Source of the DNA: Methylomonas rhizoryzae
Lineage (GTDB): Bacteria; Pseudomonadota; Gammaproteobacteria; Methylococcales; Methylomonadaceae
Assembly (NCBI RefSeq): GCF_008632455.1
Contig: NZ_CP043929.1
Span: 1,302,001 to 1,366,000 of the forward strand
DNA: 64,000 bases
Reading direction: 5' to 3'
Of the stretch, positions 1-7,889 are shown piece after piece (position 1 is the first letter of the stretch; every line of letters begins with the position of its first letter). Below the pieces are notes generated by a model, which did no database searches, was not told the origin of the DNA, and saw only the letters and a program-made list of their open reading frames with translations. Position numbers and translations under genes: made by a program.

Positions 1-1
1 G

Positions 2-1069
2 GTATTTCCCGGTCTGCCACTGAAACGATCCGGGCAGGATGGTCCGTACGAAGGCGTGGTGTACTTGCAGGACGGCAACGGTCATACCGTTTCCAGCTTC
101 GATTTTCCGACGCAAGCCTACCAAGCCGGTGCTTTCGAGTCGGTGATCGAGCCGGTCGGGGCTCAATCGGACCAAGGCATAGACAGCAACGGCAATGGCC
201 TGCACGACACTCTCTCCGTCAGCTTTGGGGCGTCGTTCTCCCGCGGAGGAACCTTCCTGTTGACCGGCGCCCTTAGTAACGCGGCCGGAAGCAAAACCGT
301 GTTCGGCGAACAACTGATCAGCGTCGTACCCGGTACCCGGCAGCTGACCCTCAATTTTGCCGGTCCCGACATCTATGGCCAGCAAATAGACGGTCCTTAT
401 CGGATAGAGGTTTCGCTCCGCGATCCATCGACTCAGGCAGTCATTGACCGGCTGGCGCTGCCGCAAGAAACCAAGGGGTATCTGTATACCGACTTCGATT
501 CGTCTCGGAACGTGTCCGCCATTACGTTAACCGGCGCTGCAGACGACCAGGGTATCGATACCGACGGAAACGGTTTGTTTAATCAACTGCAAGTCGGCGT
601 GGCCGTGAAACTGATAAACAGCGGTACTTATGAATGGAGTGCGCGGTTGGTCGATTCACGCGGTACGGAGATAGGTTTTTACACCAAGAGAGCTTTCTTG
701 AATGCCGGCAACAGCCAAATCGATTTTGTCTTCGACGGCAGCCGAATCGGCAAGAACGGTAGAGACGGGCCTTATTTCGTCAAGAGCCTGTTGATGTACG
801 GGACTAGCACCAATTTGGTAGCTACCGACGTGGCGGCGACCTCGGATTATAAGGCCGGTGAGTTTGAAGGTTACGTAGCCAAAATAGCGGGGGATATCAA
901 CGGCGACGGCAAAGTGGATCAAGCGGATGTAACGCTGTTCCAACAAAGCCTGGGTAGTGTGATCGGCGACCCGAACTACAATCCGGACGCTGATCTGGAT
1001 GGCGACGGACGGGTTACCGTCAATGACTTGCGCATACTTCGCGATCTGATCAAAAAATCCAAGCTGTGA
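2..1069 (+). CDS. Secreted repeat protein with C-terminal dockerin-like domain (5' end cut by window)
   Basis: The reading frame is open from base 2, so the gene starts before the window. A GTG at 56 is only an internal codon. The visible 356 residues hold about two and a half copies of a module of roughly 130-150 residues. Each copy has a D-Q-G-I-D-x-x-G-N-G-L motif, beta-rich sequence, a D-G-P-Y motif and an A-G-x-F-E end. The last about 55 residues carry two calcium-loop motifs, DINGDGKVDQAD and DLDGDGRVTVND, which is the pattern of a type I dockerin. Such modules are known from extracellular proteins and some secreted proteases; the catalytic part, if any, lies outside the window. Dockerins bind cohesin domains, and the next gene has a cohesin-like domain. 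Function is inferred from the domain pattern only. Confidence 0.8.
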   Translation, partial: VFPGLPLKRSGQDGPYEGVVYLQDGNGHTVSSFDFPTQAYQAGAFESVIEPVGAQSDQGIDSNGNGLHDTLSVSFGASFSRGGTFLLTGALSNAAGSKTVFGEQLISVVPGTRQLTLNFAGPDIYGQQIDGPYRIEVSLRDPSTQAVIDRLALPQETKGYLYTDFDSSRNVSAITLTGAADDQGIDTDGNGLFNQLQVGVAVKLINSGTYEWSARLVDSRGTEIGFYTKRAFLNAGNSQIDFVFDGSRIGKNGRDGPYFVKSLLMYGTSTNLVATDVAATSDYKAGEFEGYVAKIAGDINGDGKVDQADVTLFQQSLGSVIGDPNYNPDADLDGDGRVTVNDLRILRDLIKKSKL

Positions 1070-1080
1070 CTTATAGACAC

Positions 1081-1105
1081 GGAGCGGCGCTGTATTGGCC
1101 GCTCC
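1081..1105 (+). terminator. GC-rich hairpin after the dockerin gene
   Basis: A perfect 8-bp stem (ggagcggc with gccgctcc) and a 9-base loop lie 12 bases after the stop codon. Only a weak pyrimidine run follows (cttc), so this is a terminator-like hairpin rather than a textbook intrinsic terminator. It separates the dockerin gene from the PEP-CTERM gene. Confidence 0.45.
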
Positions 1106-1149
1106 CTTCAGTCGGCTAAACGCATTACAACCAAGCTACGGAGCATTTC

Positions 1150-1770
1150 ATGTCAATAAAATCAATTATTTATGGAATTTTATTTCCGGTCGGATTTGTA
1201 TTGATGCAACCCGCAAGTGCGGCGTTCATCAACTTAACCCCCTCCAGCACGTCGATATTACTCGGCAATACGGTACAGGTGGCAATTTCGGCGGATATTG
1301 ATGCGGCGGAAGCCATCATAGGCTTCGGGTTCGATCTCTCGCTAAATCCCGGCGGGCTGTTTGATTTTGTTGGGTTTACGCCCGGAGCGCTGTTCGCAGA
1401 TGATCCTTTATATCTTGCCCCATTAAGTGACAGCGACGGTATTCGCGGTGCGTCAAACGGTGATTTGTTTACCGGCCCCGCCATTTATGGAAGTGATATT
1501 CTGCTGGGCACCCTACACCTAAAAGCTGTCGGTCTGGGGACGGGCGTTGTTAGCCTGTTGGCCGATGACCTAAATTTCTTTTTCACGGAAGGACTTATTC
1601 CTGAAGACCCCGGGCTTGTCAATTTTCTTCCCCCCGTTACCGACGCGAGTATCACTGTTACCGCAAACAATACAATTCCGGAGCCGCCTCTGGGCATACT
1701 CATCGGCATTGGCGTAGCAGCAATGCTGCGATCCGAGCCAAGACTGCGAAGGTATGATGTAAACCGTTGA
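1150..1770 (+). CDS. PEP-CTERM protein with cohesin-like domain
   Basis: This 206-residue exported protein has a Sec signal peptide (about residues 1-25, ending P-A-S-A-A) and a beta-rich domain at about 28-160. Its pattern is typical of cohesin-like folds: an N-T-V-Q-V-A start, a G-F-x-F-D-L-S-L strand, a G-A-L-F turn and a late L-G-T-L-H-L-K-A strand. The C-terminus is a PEP-CTERM sorting signal: I-P-E-P-P, a short hydrophobic stretch, then an Arg-rich tail. Such proteins are processed by exosortase and linked to exopolysaccharide or the cell surface. A GGAG lies a few bases before the ATG. The gene follows a dockerin-type protein, suggesting but not proving that the two products interact. 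The cohesin assignment rests on pattern only. Confidence 0.75.
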   Translation: MSIKSIIYGILFPVGFVLMQPASAAFINLTPSSTSILLGNTVQVAISADIDAAEAIIGFGFDLSLNPGGLFDFVGFTPGALFADDPLYLAPLSDSDGIRGASNGDLFTGPAIYGSDILLGTLHLKAVGLGTGVVSLLADDLNFFFTEGLIPEDPGLVNFLPPVTDASITVTANNTIPEPPLGILIGIGVAAMLRSEPRLRRYDVNR

Positions 1771-1869
1771 TAGATGGGTTGTAAGCGAAATGGGCTATCA
1801 GCTGCCGGTCAATGCCTGCTTCAGGATTACGCTATCGTTAGCAAAGTCTAACGCGAGGAGATTATTTCA

Positions 1870-2595
1870 ATGTCAGCAGACATCTTGCTCACGCTGATGG
1901 CAACGGCTATCGTGCAATCGATTTTCGGTGCGGGGGTTTTATTGTTCGGTACGCCGATTTTGCTGTTGCTCGGCTACGATTTTGTCGATGCTTTGGTGGT
2001 CTTGCTGCCGATTTCCTTGGTCATTAACGGCCTGCAAATTGCCAAACATCATGCCAATATTGATGTTGGCTTTTATCGCCGCATCCTCTGGCTGAGCCTG
2101 CCGCCAATTGCGCTATTTCTGTTCATCGTCACGCATGCCCGAATCAACATCGGTTTGTTCATCGGTGCGTTTTTGCTGTTTATCGCGCTAAAGGATTTTT
2201 CGGCCGGTGCGGCTCGCGCGATAGATGTGCTGATGAGATACGAAAAGCCTTACTTTGTGATGATGGGGGTCATCCATGGGGCGAGTAATCTCGGCGGCTC
2301 GTTGTTGACGGCACTGGTTCACCACAAAGCTTACCCGAAAGATACTGCACGGGTTACAGTAGCTTCCGCCTATGCCACTTTTGCGCTTGTGCAGTTGCTG
2401 ACCTTGTTTTTATTTAGCGGGCAGCAAATCGAAATTACTTTATACGACGAAGCGATTTATGCCGTGATCGCCTCGCTGGTCTTCGTCATGACCGATGACA
2501 TGCTGTATTTGAATATTGACCAAAGCAAATATCAGCACCTGTTTTCGGTTTTTCTCGGGCTGTCGGGCATGTTGTTAATCGCCAAGTCTTCATAA
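1870..2595 (+). CDS. TauE/SafE (TSUP) family membrane permease
   Basis: This 241-residue protein is almost entirely hydrophobic, with about seven or eight membrane spans. The N-terminal segment S-I-F-G-A-G-V-L-L-F-G-T-P and the central H-G-A-S-N-L-G-G-S-L motif match the two internal repeats of the sulfite exporter TauE/SafE family, which exports small anions such as sulfite or organosulfonates. The substrate cannot be read from sequence. A strong ribosome site (gcgaggag) precedes the ATG. Just before it lies a perfect 6-bp hairpin (cgttag/ctaacg, 1836-1853) that might affect leader folding. The gene stands alone, convergent with the two-component genes. Confidence 0.85.
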   Translation: MSADILLTLMATAIVQSIFGAGVLLFGTPILLLLGYDFVDALVVLLPISLVINGLQIAKHHANIDVGFYRRILWLSLPPIALFLFIVTHARINIGLFIGAFLLFIALKDFSAGAARAIDVLMRYEKPYFVMMGVIHGASNLGGSLLTALVHHKAYPKDTARVTVASAYATFALVQLLTLFLFSGQQIEITLYDEAIYAVIASLVFVMTDDMLYLNIDQSKYQHLFSVFLGLSGMLLIAKSS

Positions 2596-2645
2596 CCAGC
2601 CTCTGCGCAATTTGGCACAGTAGCGGCTCTAAGACGGAGACGATT

Positions 2646-4034
2646 TTAAGTCTCGGTTAGCGATTCAAACCCGATTTCAATGCGGGTGCCGCGGCCGCCG
2701 TGGCCGGCGCCTATCTGTATCCGCGCGGCGTGCAGTTCGGCGATTTCCTTGACGATGGCCAAGCCCAGCCCGCAACCTTCGCCGGGACTGCCAGGGATGC
2801 GATAAAAGCGCTCGAAAATTTTGTCCAGCTCGTTTGCTTGAATACCGGGGCCATCGTCTTCGACAATCAAGCTTGGTTTCGGCGTTGCCTGGATTTTTAC
2901 CCCGATATACCCGCCCGGCTTGCCGTAATCAATGGCGTTATCCAAGAGATTGCTGAGTAATTCTCGCAACAGCGTTGCATCGCCGGCTACCCGGACGATT
3001 TGTGCCGGCGCGTCAAAGCCCAATTCGATAGTGCGTTCTAAAGCCTTGGGTACCCAGTCCATCGCACAGTTGCGAGCGAGTTCGGCCAAGTCCGTCGCTT
3101 TAAATTCCCGCGCGCTTTGCAATATCGATTCGGAGCGGGCCAACACCAATAATTGCGTGCTCAAATGAGTGACGCGGTCCGCCGAGTGCTTGATATGCGT
3201 CAGGGCCGGCTTCATGCTTTCGATGTTATCCGTCAATAATGCCCGTTCCGCGTGCACCTTCAAACCGGCCAACGGGGTGCGTAATTGATGGGCGGCATTT
3301 TCAATGAATCGCTGCTGGCTCTGCAGATTGGCGCTCAGTCTGTGCAGCAAAGCATTGATGGTGTGCGTCAGCGAACGGACTTCCAGCGGCACGCCGGCAT
3401 CCGGAATGGGATTTAAGTCTCTCGCGGAACGTTGGGCGATGAGTTTGGCCAAGTCGTTTAAAGGCCGGAGTCCGCGGTTGATGCCGGTCCAGATGTGCAA
3501 ACCGGTAATCAATACCAACAAAATTTGCGGCAACACCACTGCAAATAGAATTTCATTCATCATGCTGCGGCGTTTGTTGAGCGTTTCCGCGACCGAGACC
3601 AGCACGTCGCCTGATTCGTCAGCGGCGCGGCGGGGCTGTACAGAAACGATGCGAACCCTTTGGCCCTGGATTTCCCCGTCATAGTAAAAAGGTTCCTGCT
3701 TGGTGAATAGGGTCGGCGCCGAGCTGGGAAATCCCTTGTCGCCGGATACGAACTCTCCCGTCGCCGATTCGATTTTGAAAAAGGTTTTATCCATGGCATC
3801 CCAGCGAAAGACTTCGACGGCATCGGGCGGCAATTCGAAACTGGTTTTGTCTTTTTGCTCCTCGACTTGTTGAGCCAATGATTTGGCCGAATCCAATAAC
3901 CAGCGGTCGTAGACCAGGTCTGCATAATGCAGGGCGATGAAGTATGACACCGCGGCATCCAGCATGACGACGACAGTCAACGGCACCGTCAGGCGCAATA
4001 ACAGCTGGGCCCGTAAGCTTTGCGGTTTACGCAT
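2646..4034 (-). CDS. Sensor histidine kinase, TctE/QseC-like
   Basis: This 462-residue inner-membrane kinase has membrane spans at about 11-36 and 160-183. They flank a periplasmic 2CSK_N-type sensor region of about 120 residues. A HAMP-like linker follows, then the phospho-accepting helix with H249 in A-A-H-Q-L-R-T-P-L. The catalytic domain has an N box (N-L-L-D-N-A-I-D-Y) and G boxes (D-D-G-P-G-I and G-L-G-L-A-I-V-K). This layout resembles TctE and QseC. The start overlaps the end of the response-regulator gene by 8 bases, so the two are translationally coupled. The signal is unknown; TctE relatives respond to tricarboxylates, but that should not be assumed here. Confidence 0.9.
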   Translation of the reverse strand: MRKPQSLRAQLLLRLTVPLTVVVMLDAAVSYFIALHYADLVYDRWLLDSAKSLAQQVEEQKDKTSFELPPDAVEVFRWDAMDKTFFKIESATGEFVSGDKGFPSSAPTLFTKQEPFYYDGEIQGQRVRIVSVQPRRAADESGDVLVSVAETLNKRRSMMNEILFAVVLPQILLVLITGLHIWTGINRGLRPLNDLAKLIAQRSARDLNPIPDAGVPLEVRSLTHTINALLHRLSANLQSQQRFIENAAHQLRTPLAGLKVHAERALLTDNIESMKPALTHIKHSADRVTHLSTQLLVLARSESILQSAREFKATDLAELARNCAMDWVPKALERTIELGFDAPAQIVRVAGDATLLRELLSNLLDNAIDYGKPGGYIGVKIQATPKPSLIVEDDGPGIQANELDKIFERFYRIPGSPGEGCGLGLAIVKEIAELHAARIQIGAGHGGRGTRIEIGFESLTET

Positions 4035-4701
4035 CCTTGCTTTGCTCCAGAAGGTAGCCGAGTCCGCGCACCGTTCTTATGCCTATCCCCAGCGGTACAA
4101 GGCGTTTGCGTAGCCTATGCACGTAAACTTCAATGGCGTTGTCCGCCAGTTCTTCCGCACGATCGGCAAGGCGTTGGGCAATGCTATCCTTGCTCACCAC
4201 GTGCCCGGCGTTTAACAACAAGGCTTCCAGCACGCCGTATTCCCGCGGCGGCAATAGCATAGGCAGGCCATCCACGCTAAGTTGTAGATTACGGGTGTCC
4301 AGGCGCAAGCGGCCGTAGCCGATGTCGTGGCCGTAGCCGCCGAGACTGCGCCGCAGCAAGGCTCGGATTCTGGCCTCCAGCTCCCGCAATTCGAAGGGCT
4401 TGGTCATATAATCGTCGGCGCCCAGCTCCAAACCGCCGATGCGGTCGCTCAGGCCGTCGCGGGCGGTGAGTATCAATACCGGAATGGCCGACTTGCGGGC
4501 TCTTAGCTGCCGCAACAGTTCGCGTCCGTCTAGGTCCGGCAGTCCCAAATCGAGTATAAGCATGTCGTAAGGCTGGGTACACAATGCACTACCCGCATAA
4601 GTGCCGGTCACGGCCAGCGTAACGTCGAACCCCCAATCGCTAAGACTGCGGGAAAGGCCGTCGCCCAATGCCGCATCGTCTTCGACTAATAAAATTCGCA
4701 T
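4027..4701 (-). CDS. OmpR-family response regulator, TctD/QseB-like
   Basis: The protein has 224 residues from the ATG at 4701. A longer frame reaches 4806, but the family begins with M-R-I-L-L-V-E-D-D, so 4701 is preferred. The receiver domain (about 1-118) has acidic pocket D8/D9, phospho-acceptor D51 in L-D-L-G-L-P, the switch T in L-T-A-R-D and lysine in T-K-P-F. A winged-helix DNA-binding domain fills the rest, ending with I-R-T-V-R-G-L-G-Y. It is the first gene of a two-gene operon with the kinase. No strong Shine-Dalgarno is visible before 4701, so an alternative start is possible. Confidence 0.9.
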   Translation of the reverse strand: MRILLVEDDAALGDGLSRSLSDWGFDVTLAVTGTYAGSALCTQPYDMLILDLGLPDLDGRELLRQLRARKSAIPVLILTARDGLSDRIGGLELGADDYMTKPFELRELEARIRALLRRSLGGYGHDIGYGRLRLDTRNLQLSVDGLPMLLPPREYGVLEALLLNAGHVVSKDSIAQRLADRAEELADNAIEVYVHRLRKRLVPLGIGIRTVRGLGYLLEQSKDA

Positions 4702-4819
4702 GGAAAGATCAGGATTGAAAGGTTGGAGAAAGCTTGCACGGCTGTGCCGGTTCGGTTTGCTAAACATACTGAAGCAACTGCTCCTGTCAAGATTAACGCA
4801 TGGCAATCACTCCGGCCGA

Positions 4820-6199
4820 TCAACATTCAATCAAATTCACCGCCAAACCACCCCGTGAAGTCTCCTTATATTTGGTTTTCATGTCGGCGCCGGTGTCGCG
4901 CATGGTCTTGATGACTTTATCCAGCGACACGAAATGGCTGCCGTCGCCGCGCAAGGCGATGCGGGCGGCATTGATGGCTTTTACCGCGCCCATCGCGTTG
5001 CGCTCTATGCACGGTACCTGCACCAGGCCGCCGACCGGGTCGCAGGTCAGGCCCAAATTGTGTTCCATACCGATTTCGGCGGCGTTTTCCACTTGCGCCG
5101 GGCTGCCGCCCAGTACTTCCGCCAGCGCGCCGGCGGCCATGGAGCAAGCCACGCCGACTTCGCCCTGGCAGCCGACTTCGGCCCCGGACAGCGAGGCGTT
5201 TTCTTTGTACAAAATCGCAATCGCCGCGGCGGTCAACAAAAAGCGGATCACGCCGTCTGCGTCGGCATCCGGACAGAAGCGCCAGTAATAATGCAACACC
5301 GCCGGGATGATGCCGGCGGCGCCGTTGGTCGGCGCGGTCACCACCCGGCCGCCGGCGGCGTTTTCTTCGCTGACCGCCAAGGCGAACAGGTTGACCCATT
5401 CCATGGTGCCGACCGGCAGATTGGGCGTTTGCCGCGGAATTTCGCCGCTGAGCTGGCGATACAGATTGGCGGCGCGGCGTTTGACCTTCATGCCGCCCGG
5501 CATCACCCCTTCTTGGCGCAAGCCGCGTTCGACGCAGGCTTGCATCACTTGCCAGATGTGCAGCAACTTGGCGCGGATTTCGGCTTCCGGCAGCCAGGCC
5601 TTTTCGTTGCGCAGCATCAGTTCGCTGATCGGCTGGCGGTGAGTTTTACACAGTTTCAGCAAGGCGTCGCCGGTTTTGAACGGGTAGGGTAGGCAGGTGT
5701 CGTCGTTGTCCAGCTTGTCCTGCGCTGCCGCCGCGCCTGTGACTACGAAGCCGCCGCCGACCGAGTAGTAATCGCTTTGCAGCAATTCGGCGCCGCCGAC
5801 ATCGTACACGGTGAAGCGCATGCCGTTGGAATGAAACGGCAGGACTTTACGCTGAAACAGCAAATCGGTTTTTTCGTTGAACGGCACGGGCCGGCGCTGC
5901 AGCAGGCGCAGATGGCCGGATTCTCGGATCGCCGCCAGCCGGGCCGGAATGATTTCCGGATCGATCAAATCCGGCGTTTCGCCTTCCAACCCCAACAGGA
6001 CGGCTTTATCGGTGCCGTGGCCTTTGCCGGTGGCGCCCAGGGAGCCGAACAATTCCACTTTCAAGCGGGCAACTTGCTCTAGCTGGCCTTGCTCGGCCAA
6101 TTTGCCGGCAAAGGTCATGGCGGCCCGCATCGGCCCGACGGTGTGCGAGCTGGACGGGCCTATGCCGATTTTGAAGATGTCGAATACGCTGATGGCCAT
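4820..6199 (-). CDS. sdaA: L-serine dehydratase (L-serine ammonia-lyase), single-chain
   Basis: This 459-residue enzyme converts L-serine to pyruvate and ammonia using a [4Fe-4S] cluster rather than pyridoxal phosphate. It has the fused beta plus alpha architecture of SdaA/SdaB. The N-terminus carries I-G-P-S-S-S-H-T-V-G-P-M-R-A. The C-terminal half has A-P-T-N-G-A-A-G-I-I-P-A and the cysteines expected for the cluster in E-V-G-C-Q-G and T-C-D-P-V-G-G-L-V-Q-V-P-C. Length is normal. It stands alone, about 120 bases downstream of the start of the response regulator on the same strand, with no sign of shared regulation. Confidence 0.95.
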   Translation of the reverse strand: MAISVFDIFKIGIGPSSSHTVGPMRAAMTFAGKLAEQGQLEQVARLKVELFGSLGATGKGHGTDKAVLLGLEGETPDLIDPEIIPARLAAIRESGHLRLLQRRPVPFNEKTDLLFQRKVLPFHSNGMRFTVYDVGGAELLQSDYYSVGGGFVVTGAAAAQDKLDNDDTCLPYPFKTGDALLKLCKTHRQPISELMLRNEKAWLPEAEIRAKLLHIWQVMQACVERGLRQEGVMPGGMKVKRRAANLYRQLSGEIPRQTPNLPVGTMEWVNLFALAVSEENAAGGRVVTAPTNGAAGIIPAVLHYYWRFCPDADADGVIRFLLTAAAIAILYKENASLSGAEVGCQGEVGVACSMAAGALAEVLGGSPAQVENAAEIGMEHNLGLTCDPVGGLVQVPCIERNAMGAVKAINAARIALRGDGSHFVSLDKVIKTMRDTGADMKTKYKETSRGGLAVNLIEC

Positions 6200-6699
6200 G
6201 ATTCACCCGATTGGTGCGTAAAGTGGGCAGGAAACGGTTAACGCTGAAATCCAGCAATTGCTGTGCCGCTCCGCCACCGTAGCATATCCGGCTGGCGTAT
6301 GCGGCTTAATGTCGAACGCCGTAACTATCCCTTACCAAGTCTTAGTGTGTATTCTGAAATTAACATGCCATTTGCACTTGTCAAAGTCCGGGTTGGCGTG
6401 CCGTGCGACGGATTCCGGGCGGAGAGTATTTTAGAGCCGGAGGCAGCTGATTATTCGCAGCTAAAGTGCGGATCATCTTTGCTTATTACTAAACACTGTT
6501 CAATTTCATGCGCTGGATGCGGAAACGAAGTGTTGGCGAACAACGGTTACGGATAGTTGACCCGGGTTATCGCAAAATTATCGGGTTACTTTGTCTGTCT
6601 TGCTATTAAGGCGATCGTTGACGGAATAGTTTTAAGCCATTGAATGATCCTAACGTTCATGAAAAAGCGGCATTCACCCCAGCAAATAAAAGTTTTTCT

Positions 6700-6741
6700 G
6701 TGGGAGCGACGCCCTCGTCGCGACGAGGGCGTCGCTCCCAC
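6700..6741. repeat. Perfect 42-bp palindrome, REP-like element
   Basis: Each arm reads gtgggagcgacgccctcgtc plus g, followed directly by its exact reverse complement, with the centre at 6720/6721. As single strand it can fold into a 21-bp hairpin. Diverged relatives are seen at 34179-34220 (32 of 42 bases the same), 37437-37459 and 37552-37574. All are outside genes, the usual behaviour of repetitive extragenic palindromes. Confidence 0.85.
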
Positions 6742-6799
6742 TATGACTTTCATAGTAAAGACATTAATTCGCCAATCAAGCATAAGGGCTTAACCGAAA

Positions 6800-7105
6800 G
6801 TGATCCACTGTTTGACCCGCTATCAAACCCAATACTACGCATGGCTGTTGACTCGTCGCTCGGCGGGCGACAGCGTGGAGTCGTTGGCGTCCACCTTGGT
6901 CGATGCCCAAGTAGACCTTAATCCGCACCAGGTCGAGGCGGCACCGTTTGCTTGCAAGAATCCGCTTTCTCGCGGTGTAATTCTGGCCGATGAAGTCGGC
7001 TTGGTGATTTCCCGGCACTGGGCGGAACGCCGTTGGCAGATTTTAATGACCGTTCCCGCCAACTTGCGCAAGCAATGGTATCAAGAGCCTCCTGCGTCAG
7101 CGTAA
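6800..7105 (+). pseudogene. Remnant of SNF2-type helicase lacking Walker A loop
   Basis: The 101-residue frame resembles the N-terminal part of SNF2/DEAD-type helicases. It shows L-T-R-R, D-S-V-E-S-L-A, V-D-A-Q-V-D-L-N-P-H-Q-V-E-A-A, I-L-A-D-E-V-G-L and N-L-R-K-Q-W-Y-Q-E, in the order I recall for that family. In the family, D-E-V-G-L continues with G-K-T-I-E-A-G-L. Here it jumps straight to V-I-S-R-H-W-A-E-R, so about eight codons including the ATP-binding lysine are missing in frame. Similarity stops soon after Y-Q-E, and the rest of the helicase (normally several hundred residues) is absent. A stop codon lies just upstream. It is almost certainly non-functional. Confidence 0.65.
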
Positions 7106-7427
7106 ACGCGATGGCTTGGTTGCGGAAACAAAGGCTTGCACTTGGTCCGGTGTTTTTAATCCTTGAGTTTGTATGGTCACGATCATGCCTCCATGATCCC
7201 AACTTTTGCGCTTCCGGGCTCATCTCACGCTGGAAATACAGCACCTCGCTCAGGCTCATGTGTCATTGGACAAGGCTTGGGCTATCCGGCGGAACAGACA
7301 TAGGTATAATGGCCTGATGAAGTGCCGACCGCATATAGGGAACTGTCGAATCAATATCCTGTCCTCAATGGGTCGCCGCCTGTGGTTGCGGACGGCGGAT
7401 TGACTCTGTTCGGGTATCGTCGAAAAC

Positions 7428-7889
7428 ATGGATCAGCTACCTTTAAAAGACATTCATTTACCGCAAACCATCGGCTGGTGGCCGCCGGCTCCCGGCTGGT
7501 GGTTAGTCGCATTGGCGCTTGGGCTGGCTGTGTGGGCCGGCGTGCGTTGGTTTAGACGTTTACGCCGGCTGCCCGTTTATAAGGAAGCTCAACGCGTATT
7601 AAACGACTTGCGCGCACAAGGCGGAGATAGCCGAACGATCGTCTCCGCCTTATCCGAATTGTTGCGCCGGGTGGCTATTTCCGGCCGGGCAAGAGAACAA
7701 GTCGCCAGCTTGCGCGGGGAAGCATGGCTGAACTATTTGGACCGCTCTTTGCCGGATGCACCTTTCAGTCGTGGATTGGGGCGCTGCCTGGCCGACGCCC
7801 ATTACCGGCCGGAATTAGCGGACGTGGACGTGGCGGCTTTGTTCGATTTGTGTGAACGCTGGCTGAAGCAGCAGGGAAAACAAGGATGA
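7428..7889 (+). CDS. DUF4381 membrane protein of Bat cluster
   Basis: This 153-residue protein has one membrane span (about 22-42, Trp-rich) and a cytoplasmic helical region with L-S-E-L-L-R-R-V-A, matching the DUF4381 family. Members sit in the MoxR-DUF58-DUF4381-BatA-BatB-BatD arrangement and are presumed partners of the von Willebrand factor A proteins; no biochemical role is established. The stop overlaps the batA start by 4 bases, indicating coupled translation. It is the first intact gene of the cluster here. Confidence 0.8.
   Translation: MDQLPLKDIHLPQTIGWWPPAPGWWLVALALGLAVWAGVRWFRRLRRLPVYKEAQRVLNDLRAQGGDSRTIVSALSELLRRVAISGRAREQVASLRGEAWLNYLDRSLPDAPFSRGLGRCLADAHYRPELADVDVAALFDLCERWLKQQGKQG

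Larger units (their letters stand above)
6200..7427. other. Decayed intergenic stretch
   Basis: No intact gene is supported here. It holds a perfect 42-bp palindrome (6700-6741) and the remnant of a SNF2-type helicase (6800-7105). Open frames at 6263-6556 and 7033-7317 have no recognisable motif or ribosome site. The bat cluster begins directly after it. In many bacteria the genes preceding that cluster encode a MoxR ATPase and a DUF58 protein; neither is found here. Confidence 0.7.

Noticed and set aside
4934..5692. 252-codon open frame on the plus strand
   Set aside because: It lies entirely within sdaA on the other strand and has no family motif; it reflects the codon bias of sdaA.
6263..6556. 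97-codon plus-strand frame after sdaA
   Set aside because: There is no ribosome site, no family motif and an unusual composition; it is probably chance.
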